Counted from the stretch's first letter, positions 21,667-32,715 are shown. The stretch is DNA of 64,000 nt from Sacculina carcini (GCA_916048095.2 OU696575.1:9170468-9234467); one strand, 5' to 3'. Translations and numbers: made by a program. The notes: generated by a model from the sequence alone, not told the origin.

Positions 21667-23660
21667 TCAATATTGAAATAGTTGACGCTGCGCAGGATTG
21701 GCCCGTAACAAACGCACAGCAGAGCGACTAGGCAAGTCATTCGGTTGTTCACTCATCTGCACCGGTTCAACAACTCTTTGAGGTGGAACTGCAGCAGGTG
21801 GAACTGTCACGAGAGCCGGACGCCCCTCTTCTTCCTGCTGCTGCTGCTGCTGATGCACACCAGGCGGCACACTGACAGCCACGCGTCGATTGCACGGCCT
21901 CAGACTTCTCACGTGACGAGGCACTCCGTCGACTTCGACGCTGTGCTGAGAGGTCACATCAGTCACAGTGCCGATGTGTGACCTGGTGTGACAACTTGCA
22001 CCTCGCTGCCGAACCCACACAACATCTCCAAGTTTGAACTTACAGCGCACAGAAGCGTTGTTAACTTGAGTGTTGCCAGAATGTGGCGGCGTCGGGATTA
22101 GCCGCCACCGCACGCGATATTTATATATCTGCATGGCAGGTGCGGAACTGTCTGTGCGGCTGTCCTTTGGAGTCATGTTGTACCAATGTACAGCTTCCGA
22201 TACAGAACAGTTAGACCTAGCAGCGATTGTTTTGATGGTGCGATGGCTGCGCTCAGCGATGGCATTTCCAGTGGGCTCATATGCGCACCGGAAAATCAAA
22301 TTGACACCCCATTTTTCGAGCATGCTTTTGAAAGCAGCGCTGCGAAACACAGTTGCGTTATCGGCCAGAACTTCCGCTGGTGGCCCGCGCTCATAAAAAA
22401 TGTTCTCCAATTGCAATATGACATTCACACTGTCTTGCTGTCTCAGGTGACGCCACAGTGAGAATCGCGACGGGCCACAGTCGATCACAGTGAGGTAATG
22501 GTGAAGCCCTGCGTGCGTCACGTCGATGGCCAGACGATGCCAGTTGCGCTTTACGTGCAGCTTGCCTGCGGCCCACCGCACAGGAGCAGGATCAACTGAC
22601 TGGCATGCATCACAATTTCTCACCACCGTTTGGGCCATCCTTCTGCTCACACACGGGTCTTTCTTCTTCGAGAAATACAGTGTTCGCCTCACACCAGGAT
22701 GAACAGAGGCCTCCTGCACGGCTCGCACGACAGCGAGAGGATCATTCGGTGAAGTACACGTTGCTGCCGCTGCTGCTGCCACTGATACGGCTGAATTAGG
22801 TTGCTTTCTCAGCCAGGCGGTGGGCACACGAGTAAGCTGGTCCGCCAGATTGCAACTTGAGCTGACGAATGCGACGTTAACGTCCAAGTGGTACTCCGCC
22901 ACCAGAGACGTGAGAGCAGACAACCTCCTGCGAATAAGCATTTCACTGGCTGCTTTTGTTTGAAGTCTCGATTGCCCACTCAATGCGTTGCTTATCCAGT
23001 GGAAGACTGTGCGGGAATCAGTAACTAGACGGAATTTTTTCAGCTTCCAAATAAGCGCCAGGTTCACACCTTTGACAGCAGCATCGAGTTCCGCCATATT
23101 AATATGAGCCGCATCCTCAGTGCGCAACCAGCATCCGTCTTCAATCACTGACCCGCCGATCTCCAATACCGCACCCATGGCCAATGAACTAGCATCGGTC
23201 CAAACAGTGGCGTCTCCATCAATCACATCCCAGCGTCCAGTTGCAGGATCAGCATCTTTCACACGGGCCAATATTTCCTCCAGCATTTTGCGGACTTCTC
23301 CACCATCACGCAGCTTGTCATCCCAGCTTGCAGTAACAGCATTTGCTCGACGCTTGATGTATGCTGCCGCCACACGCAACCAGCCACACACTGGCATGTG
23401 TCCTGTCAGTTTGCCACAAACTGAAAACACGTTCCGCCGTGTGAGAACATCCGGTATGTCACCAACACAGTTGTCACGGCGCCAACGCAGATTACGACCA
23501 TGGCTGTCCACTCTGACACCAAGGACACGAGCGCCGTCTCGCAGTCGCTCTGGAGCTTTGCACACGAGGCCGTATTTTTCCAGGTGTGCAACCACCTTGT
23601 CCGCACCAACGACATTCACGTTCACAAGCACATCGTCGATGTAGGAAGCGTACCCTGAAA
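21667..23660 (-). CDS. Gypsy pol: RT C-terminus, RNase H and integrase
   Basis: An open frame of about 660 codons downstream of a frameshift. It starts at the RT catalytic box YASYIDDVLV. RNase H shows TVWTDASSLAMGAVL, MAELDAA and LVTDSRTVFHWI. The integrase has an HHCC-type start (HPGVRRTLYF...CDACQ) and DDE residues in RLAIDVTHAG, VLADNATVF and GNAIAERSHR. The C-terminus carries a DVVWVRQRG chromatin-binding-like strand, a Gln run (coded near 21830-21850) and a Pro/Val-rich tail to the stop at 21667. An upstream frame to 23889 is only a shadow. This half of pol is intact; the other half needs a frame change near 23660. Confidence 0.9.
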
Positions 23661-24695
23661 CACAGTCGGGTCCTGTTTCAACACAGTCTCCAGTACGGCT
23701 TGCATCACCAATGGGGCGACATTGAGACCGAATCCGAGTCGCGTGAGACAAACACGGCGGCCTTCGAAATTGACGGTTTGAAAAGGCCACAAGTCGGAGC
23801 TCACGGCGATTTGAAAATAAGCCTTTCTCAAATCGATTAACACCGCAATGCCTCCAACACGTCTCCACAGGCGAATTTTGTCGGCACAAACGTCACTGTT
23901 GGCAGTGAATGGACTTATGAACTCATTGATCTCTCTGAAGACTGGCCTGGTTTTTTGCTTATTATTTTGAACGACAGCCATTAGAAGAACTAACGCTTTC
24001 GCAGGTCCGTGCTCACGTTCATCATATCGTTGCAGCCAACCTCGCTTGATCCAGTCCAATACTTCTCTACGGTATTCCATTCGAACACTGTACTTCATGG
24101 CGTATTCATGAACTCTGTTTTTTAGAGCACCTGGTGGCAGTCCGTCCGCCCATTTCCACGCAGCTGTCCACTGTTTCTTGTCAGCACTGAACTTTGCTGT
24201 AAAGTCTTGTCGTTCAATGACAAGGACGGTCAGTTTACCTGGCTTTCTACCAGAAGCATCAGCTGCTCCAGCCGTGTACTGAGTTCCTGCTGTAGCATCA
24301 CAATGCACACCAAGTCTCACATTACCCTCGCCTCTGATGCACACACCACCGTAGGACGATATGCCATTCATACCCAACACAAATTCAAAATTCAACGGTT
24401 TAAAGCTGACAACCATGGCGTCAACAAATTTTGGTGAATGAGCAGCACTTTGTAAGCATACCATTGACCTGCCAAGACTCCTATGCTTGGTGCCGTCTAC
24501 AGTTACAATAGTGCAAACATATGGTTCCCATGAACCACAGCACGACTGATGAATTGTACACTTGGAACAGCCTGAGTCGACGAGTACAGATTTCTCACAA
24601 TCATTTACTCGCATGAGTGCCGTGGGTAACGCGTCATTGGCAAACGAGAAGACGCCGACGCTCACACGTCTTCTCGCTGTCCGTTTCCCGAACAT
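23640..24695 (-). CDS. Gypsy protease and RT N-terminal half
   Basis: The 357-codon frame begins MFGKRTARRR, overlapping the end of the gag frame by 34 bases, as in a programmed -1 shift. An aspartic protease motif, SVLVDSGCSKCTI, lies at residues 33-47. The RT part has RPVFREINEFI, VLIDLRKAYFQI (first catalytic Asp) and RLGFGLNVAP. The frame fails just before YIDD, and the same DNA read one base over gives the rest of RT, so a single-base change near 23660 broke the polyprotein. Confidence 0.88.
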
Positions 24696-25440
24696 TGTGC
24701 AGCAAAATGTCCATTAACGCCACATTTAAAGCAGTAAACAATTCTCGGCTTATGACGGCTATTATAACGCGTATTTGACTTGTGGCTTTTCTCACTCAAC
24801 TGATTGCACGTTTGTGCGCATTTGAATGACTGTTCTTTGGTAGCATTGACACAGGAACAACTGCCACAATGGCGGTCACTCGTCACTGAGGTGGAACAAG
24901 ACATACCTGCAATGGCGGTGTCTTGGTCAGCCAATATTCCGCGAGCGCTCTCCACCAGCTGAGACACGGTCATTTCTGATAGTCCAGCGTTGGCACGGCG
25001 TGTTCGACGCACGTAGTCGGGCAGACCGTGGACGAAAGCGCTGTTTATCGCTGCTTCCTGCAGAGTCCACCAGCGAGCTGAGCGAGTCGTTTTATATCCG
25101 CAAGATACGCGTCAACCGGTTCTCCAGACTGTAGCCGACGCGTCACCAGCTGATCATAAGCAGAAAAAGAATCGACCTCGAACGCCTTCACCAACGCTCG
25201 CTGAACTTGATCCACATCAAGTTTGCTTTGATCCGAAAGCTGGTCATACACTCGGTATGCATTTCCTGTGAGTCGAAGTGGGATGACGGCAGCAACAAAC
25301 GAAACGTTGTACAATCTGCATATCCAATGCAGCTTGCTGAACCATTCAGACACGGAGCAATCATCATTGTCTCTGAACTCCGGAATAAGTTTGATGTCAA
25401 ACGCCATCGCACCAGGAGCAACACTCTCAGACTTGGGCAT
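24662..25440 (-). pseudogene. Gypsy gag with CCHC knuckle
   Basis: Starts at ATG 25440 (MPKSESVAPGAMAFDIKLIP); the 30 codons before it are LTR. Capsid-like motifs follow: SVSEWFSKLHWICRLY, IPLRLTGNAYRVYDQL and GEPVDAYLADIKRLA. A frameshift near 25050 is followed by FVHGLPDYVRRTRR and, near the C-terminus, a zinc knuckle CFKCGVNGHFAAQC (CX2CX4HX4C). It would package RNA in virus-like particles if intact; the single frameshift makes it a pseudogene. Confidence 0.85.
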
Positions 25441-25455
25441 TGTGCCGAAATAGCT

Positions 25456-25567
25456 TGTAATAAGCGCACACACACTCAACTGGCAAAGCACAGTATCTCC
25501 TCCAACCGTCAAACCACAAACACGACTCATCGCTCACACCATGACACACACACACACACACACACAG
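25456..25567 (-). repeat. Truncated 5' LTR of the gypsy element
   Basis: Matches 21204-21310 and stops in the CA microsatellite at 25545-25567. The remaining ~340 bp of LTR is replaced by the 5' end of the neighbouring LINE. Confidence 0.85.
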
Positions 25568-25677
25568 TTTACAGTTGTCGAGTGAGCATTGTTTGCACGT
25601 GCTTGTGAGATCAAGTGAACACTGTGTGCATTATCAAAACGGAGCCTGAAGTATAGAAAGTCATACTTGAAACACAA

Positions 25678-26553
25678 ATGAATGCCTTTCGAGAGGCGAC
25701 AAATGTGATGGTAGAGAATATGAAGTCGAGGACAGACTTTCTCGAAAAGACAGTGGAAGAACTGAGAACAAGCTTGGACTTTTCTCAAGCTGAAACTCAT
25801 GAGTTGAAATCTGAAGTGAAAACACTCAAAATGAAAGATGAGCAATCCCGGAAAGACATGACTCTTCTCAAGACAGACAATGAAAAGCTTCAAATGAGGG
25901 CGAACTACCAGGAGGATTACAGCAGACGGAAGAATTTGCGTTTTACCGGGGTGAAAGAGGCCGTCAACGAAACTTGGGAGCAAACTGCTTCCACAGTATC
26001 AGAAATAGTACAGGGAAAACTGCAGTTGCCGGCATGTGAGATCAACGAAGCACGCCGAACAGGTGCGATCAACTCGGCTCGAGGACGGAACATAATAGTC
26101 CGCTTCAACAAGTTCAGCGACAGAGAAGCTGTCATGAGAAATGCTCGGAAACTAAAGGGAAGTGGAATATTTGTGAATGAGGATTTGTGCGCCGCTTCAA
26201 ATGCCATCAAACAAGCACAAATTCATCAGATGAAACAAGCTCGTTCAGAGGGAAAAATTGCTTTCTTCAAACAAACTCGTCTCGTCATTAAAGAAAGGAG
26301 AGACATGCTTTCTTCTGGTGCCCAACATGCAAGAAACCTGGACGCGCCAGTGCAGATTGACTCCCAGATTCGCCCTTGTGACTCTGTAATGCTGAAATCG
26401 GCCGATAAAATTGACACGGCTTCATTGGATGGTGGTGCTGCAGCTGACTATGCGGGTGGCGCGGTTGCTGAAATAAGATCTGCTGATGCAACTTCCGCAG
26501 GCTCAAGTGTCAGTGCTGCTCAAAGGAGAGGCAAGGAGCGGAAGAGGAGGTGA
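25678..26553 (+). CDS. LINE ORF1 protein
   Basis: Intact 291-codon frame. Residues 1-85 form a long coiled coil (SRTDFLEKTVEELRTSL, then LKSEVKTLKMKDEQ). They are followed by an RRM-like core starting YSRRKNLRFTGVKE and containing RGRNIIVRFNKFSDREAVM and GIFVNEDL, then a basic C-terminal domain and an Ala/Gly-rich tail ending RKRR. This is the trimeric nucleic-acid chaperone layout of L1-type ORF1 proteins. It overlaps the upstream extension of ORF2, but the ORF2 start at 26585 lies 31 bases after its stop. Confidence 0.85.
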   Translation: MNAFREATNVMVENMKSRTDFLEKTVEELRTSLDFSQAETHELKSEVKTLKMKDEQSRKDMTLLKTDNEKLQMRANYQEDYSRRKNLRFTGVKEAVNETWEQTASTVSEIVQGKLQLPACEINEARRTGAINSARGRNIIVRFNKFSDREAVMRNARKLKGSGIFVNEDLCAASNAIKQAQIHQMKQARSEGKIAFFKQTRLVIKERRDMLSSGAQHARNLDAPVQIDSQIRPCDSVMLKSADKIDTASLDGGAAADYAGGAVAEIRSADATSAGSSVSAAQRRGKERKRR

Positions 26554-26584
26554 TCGATTGACCATATACGCCTGTCACATTGTT

Positions 26585-27745
26585 ATGCCTGTCTCATCTA
26601 TGATGTCCAGCCTATCACTTAGTGGTATAACTGTAAACGAATCACATTGTAATTGCATGCCATTTGCTTCAACTGACGACGATTCACTACAGAAAGAATT
26701 ATCAACAGATAAGTTACACAAAACATTGAATTACACGTATAAAGTACCGCCAACTAACTCTTCTCAATCCGATTTTGACATATTTGATAATGATGTGGAA
26801 TTAAACGCATTCTATAAGCCTTCATATTCCAGAGATAGTCATCATGCAGAATATGTGGAACCTAAATATTTAACTTCTATCAAACTCGATGGATTCACGC
26901 AGTGTAATATGAACATCAGGTCTGCTTCCAAAAACCTACAGAATTTCATCGATACAATTGTACACAACTGCTCAAACATTAATGTCATTGGGTTAACTGA
27001 GACACGCATGGAACCGCACTTGACACCTCTTTATGAGTTGCCCGGTTATCACATGTACAATAATTGTAGAAACGTGCACGGCGGTGGAGTAGCCCTGTAT
27101 GTGTCCAAAAGTCATCCATCGAATTGTGTAGCTCATCTCACAATCTCGGAAAAGTTCATGGAAACGATTGCTGCTGAAGTGTCTATCGACAAAAAAACAT
27201 ACCTTTTTCTATGTGTTTACAGATCACCCAGTGGGTGTAGGGAGCAATTTATTGATGCCATGAACGATCTACTACATGAAATTTTCTCAAACAAAAAGTT
27301 GGACGGAGTATGCGTGTTCGGGGATTTAAACCTGAACCTATCGCAGACCAACGATAAACATGTAGCTGAATTTACCAACTTAATGTATTCATACTCTTGT
27401 TCACCGACGGTGGACCTACCGACTAGAATAACTGATACTTCGGCTACGATCCTAGACCACGTGTGGTCAACCCTGCTTGAAGAAAACATATGTAATTACA
27501 TAATCACAACATATATAACAGACCACTATCCTACGCTGTCACACTTACAGCTACCAGTTCTTCCTGCTACGCCTGTTCCTATATTGACTAGACTCTTCAT
27601 ACCGGAACATTTAGAGTGTTTCAGGAATCAGCTGGAACACGTCAATTGGGAATTTGTATATGATGTTGCATGTCCTAACACCGCTTATAACATGTTTCAC
27701 AAAAAATGTCTGAATTATTCAAAATCTCTGAAATATTCAAAATGA
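26585..27745 (+). CDS. LINE ORF2, AP endonuclease portion
   Basis: Frame from ATG 26585. The endonuclease/exonuclease/phosphatase fold is visible: MNIRSASKNLQNFIDTI, VIGLTETRMEPH with the metal-binding Glu, a GGGVALYVSK loop, CVYRSPSG, CVFGDLNLNLSQ and ITDHYPTLSHL with the terminal Asp-His pair. It nicks target DNA for target-primed reverse transcription. A stop at 27745 follows a single-base shift; the linker to RT runs on in other frames with a further stop near 27855 and a shift near 28080. Confidence 0.88.
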   Translation: MPVSSMMSSLSLSGITVNESHCNCMPFASTDDDSLQKELSTDKLHKTLNYTYKVPPTNSSQSDFDIFDNDVELNAFYKPSYSRDSHHAEYVEPKYLTSIKLDGFTQCNMNIRSASKNLQNFIDTIVHNCSNINVIGLTETRMEPHLTPLYELPGYHMYNNCRNVHGGGVALYVSKSHPSNCVAHLTISEKFMETIAAEVSIDKKTYLFLCVYRSPSGCREQFIDAMNDLLHEIFSNKKLDGVCVFGDLNLNLSQTNDKHVAEFTNLMYSYSCSPTVDLPTRITDTSATILDHVWSTLLEENICNYIITTYITDHYPTLSHLQLPVLPATPVPILTRLFIPEHLECFRNQLEHVNWEFVYDVACPNTAYNMFHKKCLNYSKSLKYSK

Positions 27746-28084
27746 ATTTTCCGATCGTGAGAAAAAATCCACATAGGAAACGAAACTTGACTCCATATCT
27801 TACGCCGGCATTGAAACGATCTATCAAGGAAAAATACCGCTTAGAATCGCTCTAAAAATGGCCTATCACATACGGCAACGTTTATAAACGCTACAGAAAT
27901 AAGTTGACATCAGTTCTGCGACATGCAAAAAATTTGTACTACAAAAAATGTTTGTCTGATAGCCAAGGCGCCTCCAAAAAGCATTGGAAAGTTATCAATT
28001 TATTGCTGGGAAGGACTCATGGCAACGCTCGTATCGACATAAGTCTTGATCCTCCGTGTGACAATGTTCCAGAGTCATTTAATA

Positions 28085-29392
28085 ATAAACTTCATAGGTG
28101 AAAATACTGCTAAATGCATGAATGAAGATTTCAAAAAGTACCTGCCGGAACCACCATCGTTCTCAATGTATTTGGCGCCAACAAGCACAGCGGAAGTGAG
28201 AAAAGTATTAAAAACATTGAAATCAAATGCTACTGGAATTGACGAGATACCTGCCAAGCTTTTGTGTAACGCTGCCGAATTCATATCAGAGCCTCTGACG
28301 TACATCATCAATAACTGTCTCACTAAAGGTATATTTCCGGATCAGCTCAAAACAGCCAAAGTCATCCCAATCCATAAAAGTGGCAACCAAAAATGTATCA
28401 GAAATTTTAGACCTATCTCTATCTTACCGGCATTCAATAAGGTGTTTGAGAAAATAATATGTAACCGACTAGTGGAATATTTGGAAAAAAATGATTTCAT
28501 CACCGATTATCAGCATGGATTTACAACAAATTACTCGACTGAAACTGCTGTCATGCAATTTTTGGACTACGTCTACACCAGTTTAGAGAAGAAAACACAT
28601 GCTATGGGAGTGTTTATGGACTTGTCCAAAGCATTTGACTCATTAAACCATAGAATATTACTTGAAAAGCTAAAAAATATGGGTATAAGAGGCACAGCCC
28701 ACGCGCTGTTTCAAAGTTACCTCAGCTCTCGAAATCAGACTGTCTACTGTAATCATATGTACTCGTCGATGAAGCAGAGAACTAGAGGCGTTCCACAGGG
28801 ATCAGTTCTAGGTCCAGTTCTCTTTCTAATACATGTTAATGATATTGTAAATGCTAGTTCGGAAATCAAGTATACAATGTATGCTGATGACACCATCCTA
28901 TTCCTTTCTGATAAGGACTTGAATGCTCTACATGCCAAAGTAACAGTGGAATTGATAAAAGTAAACTCTTGGATATGTGCAAACGACCTGAATCTGAACA
29001 CGAGCAAAACAAAATGCATTTTATTTAAGAACAGATCAATGAAGTTTTCAATTCCTGCAATAACATTGAATGGCCAGACAATAGAATGTGTAACATCCAT
29101 GAAATTTTTGGGTATCATGATTGATGAACACTTAAATTGGGCTTCCCATATCAATCACGTATGTCTCACACTTTCGAAAGTGCTTGGCATACTTTACATA
29201 ATTCGTTTCAACTTAACGCCTACAGCAATGATCAGTATCTATTATACTTTATATTATTCCCGGATGATTTACTGCGTTTCGGCTTGGGCCTGCACTTGGC
29301 CGTCATTTGGAAGACAAATTTCTAAATTACAAAACAAATTTATGCGCTGCATGTTCTTTCTGAAAAATTTTGACATTCATTTATCAATTTGA
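28085..29392 (+). CDS. LINE ORF2, reverse transcriptase portion
   Basis: About 435 open codons. RT blocks in order: KVIPIHKSGNQKCIRNFRPI, LPAFNKVFEKIICNRL, FMDLSKAFDSLNH (first Asp), RGVPQGSVLGPVLF, TMYADDTILF (catalytic YADD), SKTKCILF and MKFLGIMID. After the thumb (LGILYIIRF...YYSRMIYCVSAW) it stops at 29392, shorter than typical CR1/Jockey ORF2. The RT core is intact; loss of function comes from the frame breaks upstream. Confidence 0.92.
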   Translation: MNFIGENTAKCMNEDFKKYLPEPPSFSMYLAPTSTAEVRKVLKTLKSNATGIDEIPAKLLCNAAEFISEPLTYIINNCLTKGIFPDQLKTAKVIPIHKSGNQKCIRNFRPISILPAFNKVFEKIICNRLVEYLEKNDFITDYQHGFTTNYSTETAVMQFLDYVYTSLEKKTHAMGVFMDLSKAFDSLNHRILLEKLKNMGIRGTAHALFQSYLSSRNQTVYCNHMYSSMKQRTRGVPQGSVLGPVLFLIHVNDIVNASSEIKYTMYADDTILFLSDKDLNALHAKVTVELIKVNSWICANDLNLNTSKTKCILFKNRSMKFSIPAITLNGQTIECVTSMKFLGIMIDEHLNWASHINHVCLTLSKVLGILYIIRFNLTPTAMISIYYTLYYSRMIYCVSAWACTWPSFGRQISKLQNKFMRCMFFLKNFDIHLSI

Positions 29393-29408
29393 TTTATTTA
29401 TTTATTTG

Positions 29409-29990
29409 AAGAGTGATGAGAGCTATAATACGTAAACTGCCTTCTGTTTTCCAAATAACTTTTAAATAATGCTAGATTTATCCCTCATATTCCAATGTGT
29501 TCAAGTTTCTTAAGTAAGATTACATGGTCTAGAGCAGGGATCACCAAACTACGGCCCGCGGGCCGAATCCGACCCGCGACGTCAGTTCACCAGGCCCGGT
29601 GACGGTTAACTGACGTCCTTCCTCGGCTCGTGGTAGCTCCGCCTACGCTCTAACGTCACCATGGTTTTCAAGGCTACACACAAACACGCATCTTTCTCAC
29701 CCCTAGATGAGTCCGGCTGTCAACACAGGTCCGACGCTCCAGTAATATTTACTTCTTTTTGCCTGTCATCCATTTTATAGGTATGTAACAAGGATTACTT
29801 TGTTCGACAGTGATAGTGGTAAATGGACAGGTAAGTAAAATAATAAAAGTAAATGGTAAGAGTAAAAGTAAAAGTAAATGTCCTGTCCAGTAAATGGACA
29901 GGACTACAAGTGTTATTAGAGGTCATAAAGTAACAAACATAGTATAATAATGTTATAGAAGCCTTCGTTATAGAAGCCTGGTGATTTCAA
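29409..29990. mobile_element. hAT-like transposon end and hairpin
   Basis: At 29537 a sequence starting CAGGGATCACCAAACTACGG and continuing with GCCCGCGGGCC is a hallmark left end of a hAT family. No matching right end was found; the element is truncated before the LINE fragment that starts near 29990. A perfect 9-bp hairpin, GTCCTGTCC / GGACAGGAC with a 7-base loop, lies near 29879-29903. There is no transposase frame. Confidence 0.55.
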
Positions 29991-30500
29991 GACACATTGA
30001 TCATCTCCACTGCGCTTAACGTTCATGAAGTCTACTACAGCAAGCACACTATTCTTGTTCACTATTCAACACCATATTTTGTTCACTCAGTTCAGAACAG
30101 GTGGGCATAATTTGGTTTGTGAGACTGGTAGGTGGAATAGGAGGGGACGAGGTCGCATTGATAAGGAAGAGAGGATGTGTTTATGTGAAGAGGTGCAGAC
30201 GGAAATTCATGCGATCGAAAATGTAGCCTAACTAAGCACATTAGACAAAGCTATGGTTTTGACTCCGTGCAAGAATTGTTTTTGGGCAGGTTCCCCTCGG
30301 ACGTAGTTTGCTATATAATAGATGCCTTAAGTGTATATCAGAAATTGTTTTCGGTGTGTTGATGTAGTGATGCTTTACCGATATTTTTTATATTTGGAGT
30401 TCTGTTGTGGGATTCAAGGGAGCTCAGTTATATCTCAGTTATATTTTCTTTGTAATTATTGGACTTGTGGTCAATACACATTATTATTATTATTATTATT

Positions 30501-30503
<3 letters not shown>
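29991..30503 (+). pseudogene. LINE C-terminal fragment with (ATT)n tail
   Basis: The frame at 30025-30231 reads FRTGGHNLVCETGRWNRRGR and DKEERMCLCEEVQTEIHAIE, a Cys-bearing LINE C-terminal domain. In the next frame comes SYGFDSVQELFLGRFPSDVV and IIDALSVYQ to about 30345. A 3' UTR and an (ATT)n tail (30479-30503) follow. The minus-strand copy at 37960-38800 shares the GHxLxxExGRxNRxGxG block, so they are one family. Confidence 0.75.
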
Positions 30504-30537
<34 letters not shown>

Positions 30538-30893
30538 CGAGCGATTTACAAGTGTGTAAGTAGGCATTCCGTTATGCGTATTCGGTCAGTTCGTGTTGGA
30601 TCGTTCGCATCAATTAGTTTTTCATCGACAATTGGCAGTATCGACATATATTTATTGGCAAAATCGGCATTCGTACTTTTGGTCGGTTTTCACTCGTATC
30701 CATTTCTTTTCTTCCTCATTTTCCTCAGCTTCATTTTTCCTTCATTTTTTCTTCTGTCGTTCATGTGGGTCGTGTCTAGAAACCTCACCTGAGTGAATTG
30801 GTGGTGCGACATAACATCGCTGATTCCCCGAGACAACACAATTTAGGAATTCAGGTGAGGTCAAAAACATATAATTAAATTATCATAACTTGC
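30503..30893 (+). repeat. 5' LTR of BEL element, truncated
   Basis: Starts at a (TG)n run (30503-30534) fused to the LINE (ATT)n tail. It is homologous to 32845-33254, including GTGAATCGAGCGA, GTCGGTTTTCACTCGTATCC and GGTGGTGCGACATAACATCG. The first part of the LTR is missing. Confidence 0.85.
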
Positions 30894-30933
30894 GAAATTT
30901 TGTTAGAGGATTGAATTTAAATTTGAATTCACC

Positions 30934-31239
30934 ATGAATTTCGACTTATCTTCTCAGGAGCTCCAGTCCAGTCAATTTTCGAGGGGAAAAATTGCGTCTA
31001 TCGTCGAGAAAAGCAAGAACGACACCAAAGACCAAGAGAGGAAGAGGGACAGTAAACGTCGGTCGATCTCTCTCAAGCTGAAGAAGCTCCAGGAGGCTCA
31101 GAAGTATTCAAATGTTATTAAGTCTTTTCGTGTTATATCTCTGGTTTTCAAGTTTGTATGTCGATGTCGTGGTATTTCAGAAGTGGATCTTTGTCGAAGA
31201 GCATGTCGTTACGCGTTCTTACACGTGCAGACTCGATAA
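30934..31239 (+). pseudogene. BEL gag N-terminus
   Basis: 101-codon frame starting MNFDLSSQELQSSQFSRGKI with a basic Lys/Arg-rich coil, 40 bp after the LTR-like repeat. The position and charge fit a BEL gag start. It soon runs out of similarity; integrase sequence follows within ~60 bp, so most of gag, protease and RT is deleted. Confidence 0.55.
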
Positions 31240-32640
31240 TTTCAGGAAGAATTCCACTATTTACGGAATTATGACGGTGACAAGAATCTCACTGTGCCCA
31301 GTCTGGTGAGGGATCTACACCTTTTCATCGACAAAAAAGGTTTATTACGAAGCAAAGAACGGCTTGGTCGCAGCATGGTCTTTGAAGAAGACTGCATGAA
31401 CCCCATAATATTGCCAAAAGATTGTCACATGACAAAGTTGATATGGGACGCTCATCTGCGTGTCCAGCATCTAGGACTGCAATCTACTCTGAACTATGTT
31501 AGGTGTACCGGCATTTGGATCCCTAGCATCCGACAACAGACCAAAAAGTGATTAATGAGTGCATTACGTGCAGAAAACTCAACTCAATCTAATTCGCGTA
31601 TCCTAAGATGACTGATATGCCTGCAAATCGCATGCATTTGGTTATCCCTTTTCAACACACTGTAATTGACTATACCAGCCACATTGGGGTGAACACTGAT
31701 TGTGGAGAGCAAAAATGTACATGTTTTTTACTTGTTTACAATCCATATGTAGCTTGTACCTTCTATGTCTGTAGCTGAATTCCTGATGACATTCAAGCGG
31801 GTTGCGAACATTTTCTGAGTACCTGCATACATCTACAGTGACAATGCACTCTCGTTCACAAGTGGCGGAAAATTCTGGAGACGTGTCCGCTAGCTTCCGA
31901 GTTTGATTCTTTCCTGGAGTCTTCGGCGATCAAACATGTCCGTCTTCCAGTATATTCGGCTTGAATGGGCTCCATGTGGGAACGGATTATCCAGACTGTG
32001 AAAAATTGCATCTACAGTCAGCGCCATTTATATTGACCAACAGCCAAGTATTGGCTGTTGGTCGTACTAGGATGTCATATTTTGAGATGATTACTGAAAT
32101 TTCAAATATTGAAACAGCTGTAAATTCGCAAACTTTAACTTATGTCCCGTCTTCGGAAAGTATCGCCCCTCTCAGGCCTAATTCGTTTTTGAAAACACAG
32201 GTGAACAAGTATGTGGTGTTGGCTGATGAGAATTCTTGGGAGTGTTCTCTTTCACGTGAAGAACAGGTTGAAAGTCTGTCTGAGCAAGAACAGATATCTT
32301 CACGTTTCCGAGAGCTATACTACAAGGAGTATCTCTTGTCGTTAAGAGAACAGAGCAGAGATTTACACCAGCGAGATTGGCAAGACCGTGTAGCCGTAGA
32401 TGACGTTGTTCTATAAAACCGCCGGCCAAGAGTCGTCCATTCTGGAGTCTGGGTCTTATCATTCACATCTATGTCGGTTTCGACAATAAAGTGCGCTCAG
32501 TGATACTCATTAAAGGAGATGGATCAGTCGTCCATCACACCATCTCGAGCTTGTATCTTTGGAATTGTCTATCACACGCAACCACAAAATTGAATCGTTA
32601 GACGTCCGTGAAGGTGCGCGGCCAGCTAGAAAGGCGGCTC
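31240..32640 (+). pseudogene. BEL/Pao integrase and C-terminal domain relic
   Basis: The zinc-binding start is in frame at 31294-31551: LPKDCHMTKLIWDAHLRVQH, then CITC in the next frame. The catalytic core is scattered over three frames: VIDYTSHIGV (31665), IYSDNALSFTSGG (~31835) and the WERII box (~31975). The C-terminal part at 31961-32416 has YYKEYLLSLREQSRDLHQRD and VAVDDVVL, then RPFWSLGLIIHIY and DNKVRSVILIK, typical of Pao integrases. It shows many frame changes and stops. Confidence 0.85.
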
Positions 32641-32715
32641 AAATATGTCGTTAAAAAATTCGTAAAATGAAAACAATGTTGCAATAGTCAAGTATTGCAA
32701 CTCTCGAGGGGGAGG

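Larger units (their letters stand above)
21204..25567 (-). mobile_element. Ty3/gypsy LTR retrotransposon, near complete
   Basis: Minus-strand element in the order gag, zinc knuckle, protease, reverse transcriptase, RNase H, integrase. It is bounded by direct repeats starting TGTAATAAGCGC (plus-strand sense) at 21204 and 25456. The 3' LTR is about 450 bp (21204-21655). The 5' LTR keeps only 112 bp (25456-25567), ending in a CA microsatellite where a LINE begins. The shared ~97 bp differ at only about five positions, so insertion was fairly recent, yet at least two frameshifts disable gag and pol. Confidence 0.9.
25568..29400 (+). mobile_element. Near full-length LINE (CR1/Jockey-like)
   Basis: A 5' UTR (25568-25677), ORF1 (25678-26553), and ORF2 with endonuclease (26585-27745) and reverse transcriptase (28085-29392), then an (ATTT)n-like tail at 29388-29408. 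The C-terminal end of ORF2 is short compared with relatives. It abuts the gypsy LTR at a CA repeat. Dead because of three breaks in ORF2. Confidence 0.88.

Noticed and set aside
23662..23889. N-terminal extension of the 740-codon gypsy pol frame
   Set aside because: The true RT in this interval lies in the other frame (VLIDLRKAYFQI, RLGFGLNVAP); the extension is an out-of-frame shadow.
30290..30320. Possible right end of the hAT element starting at 29537 (CTCGGACGTAGTTTG)
   Set aside because: This stretch reads as conserved LINE coding sequence (LFLGRFPSDVV), so the resemblance to a hAT end is accidental.
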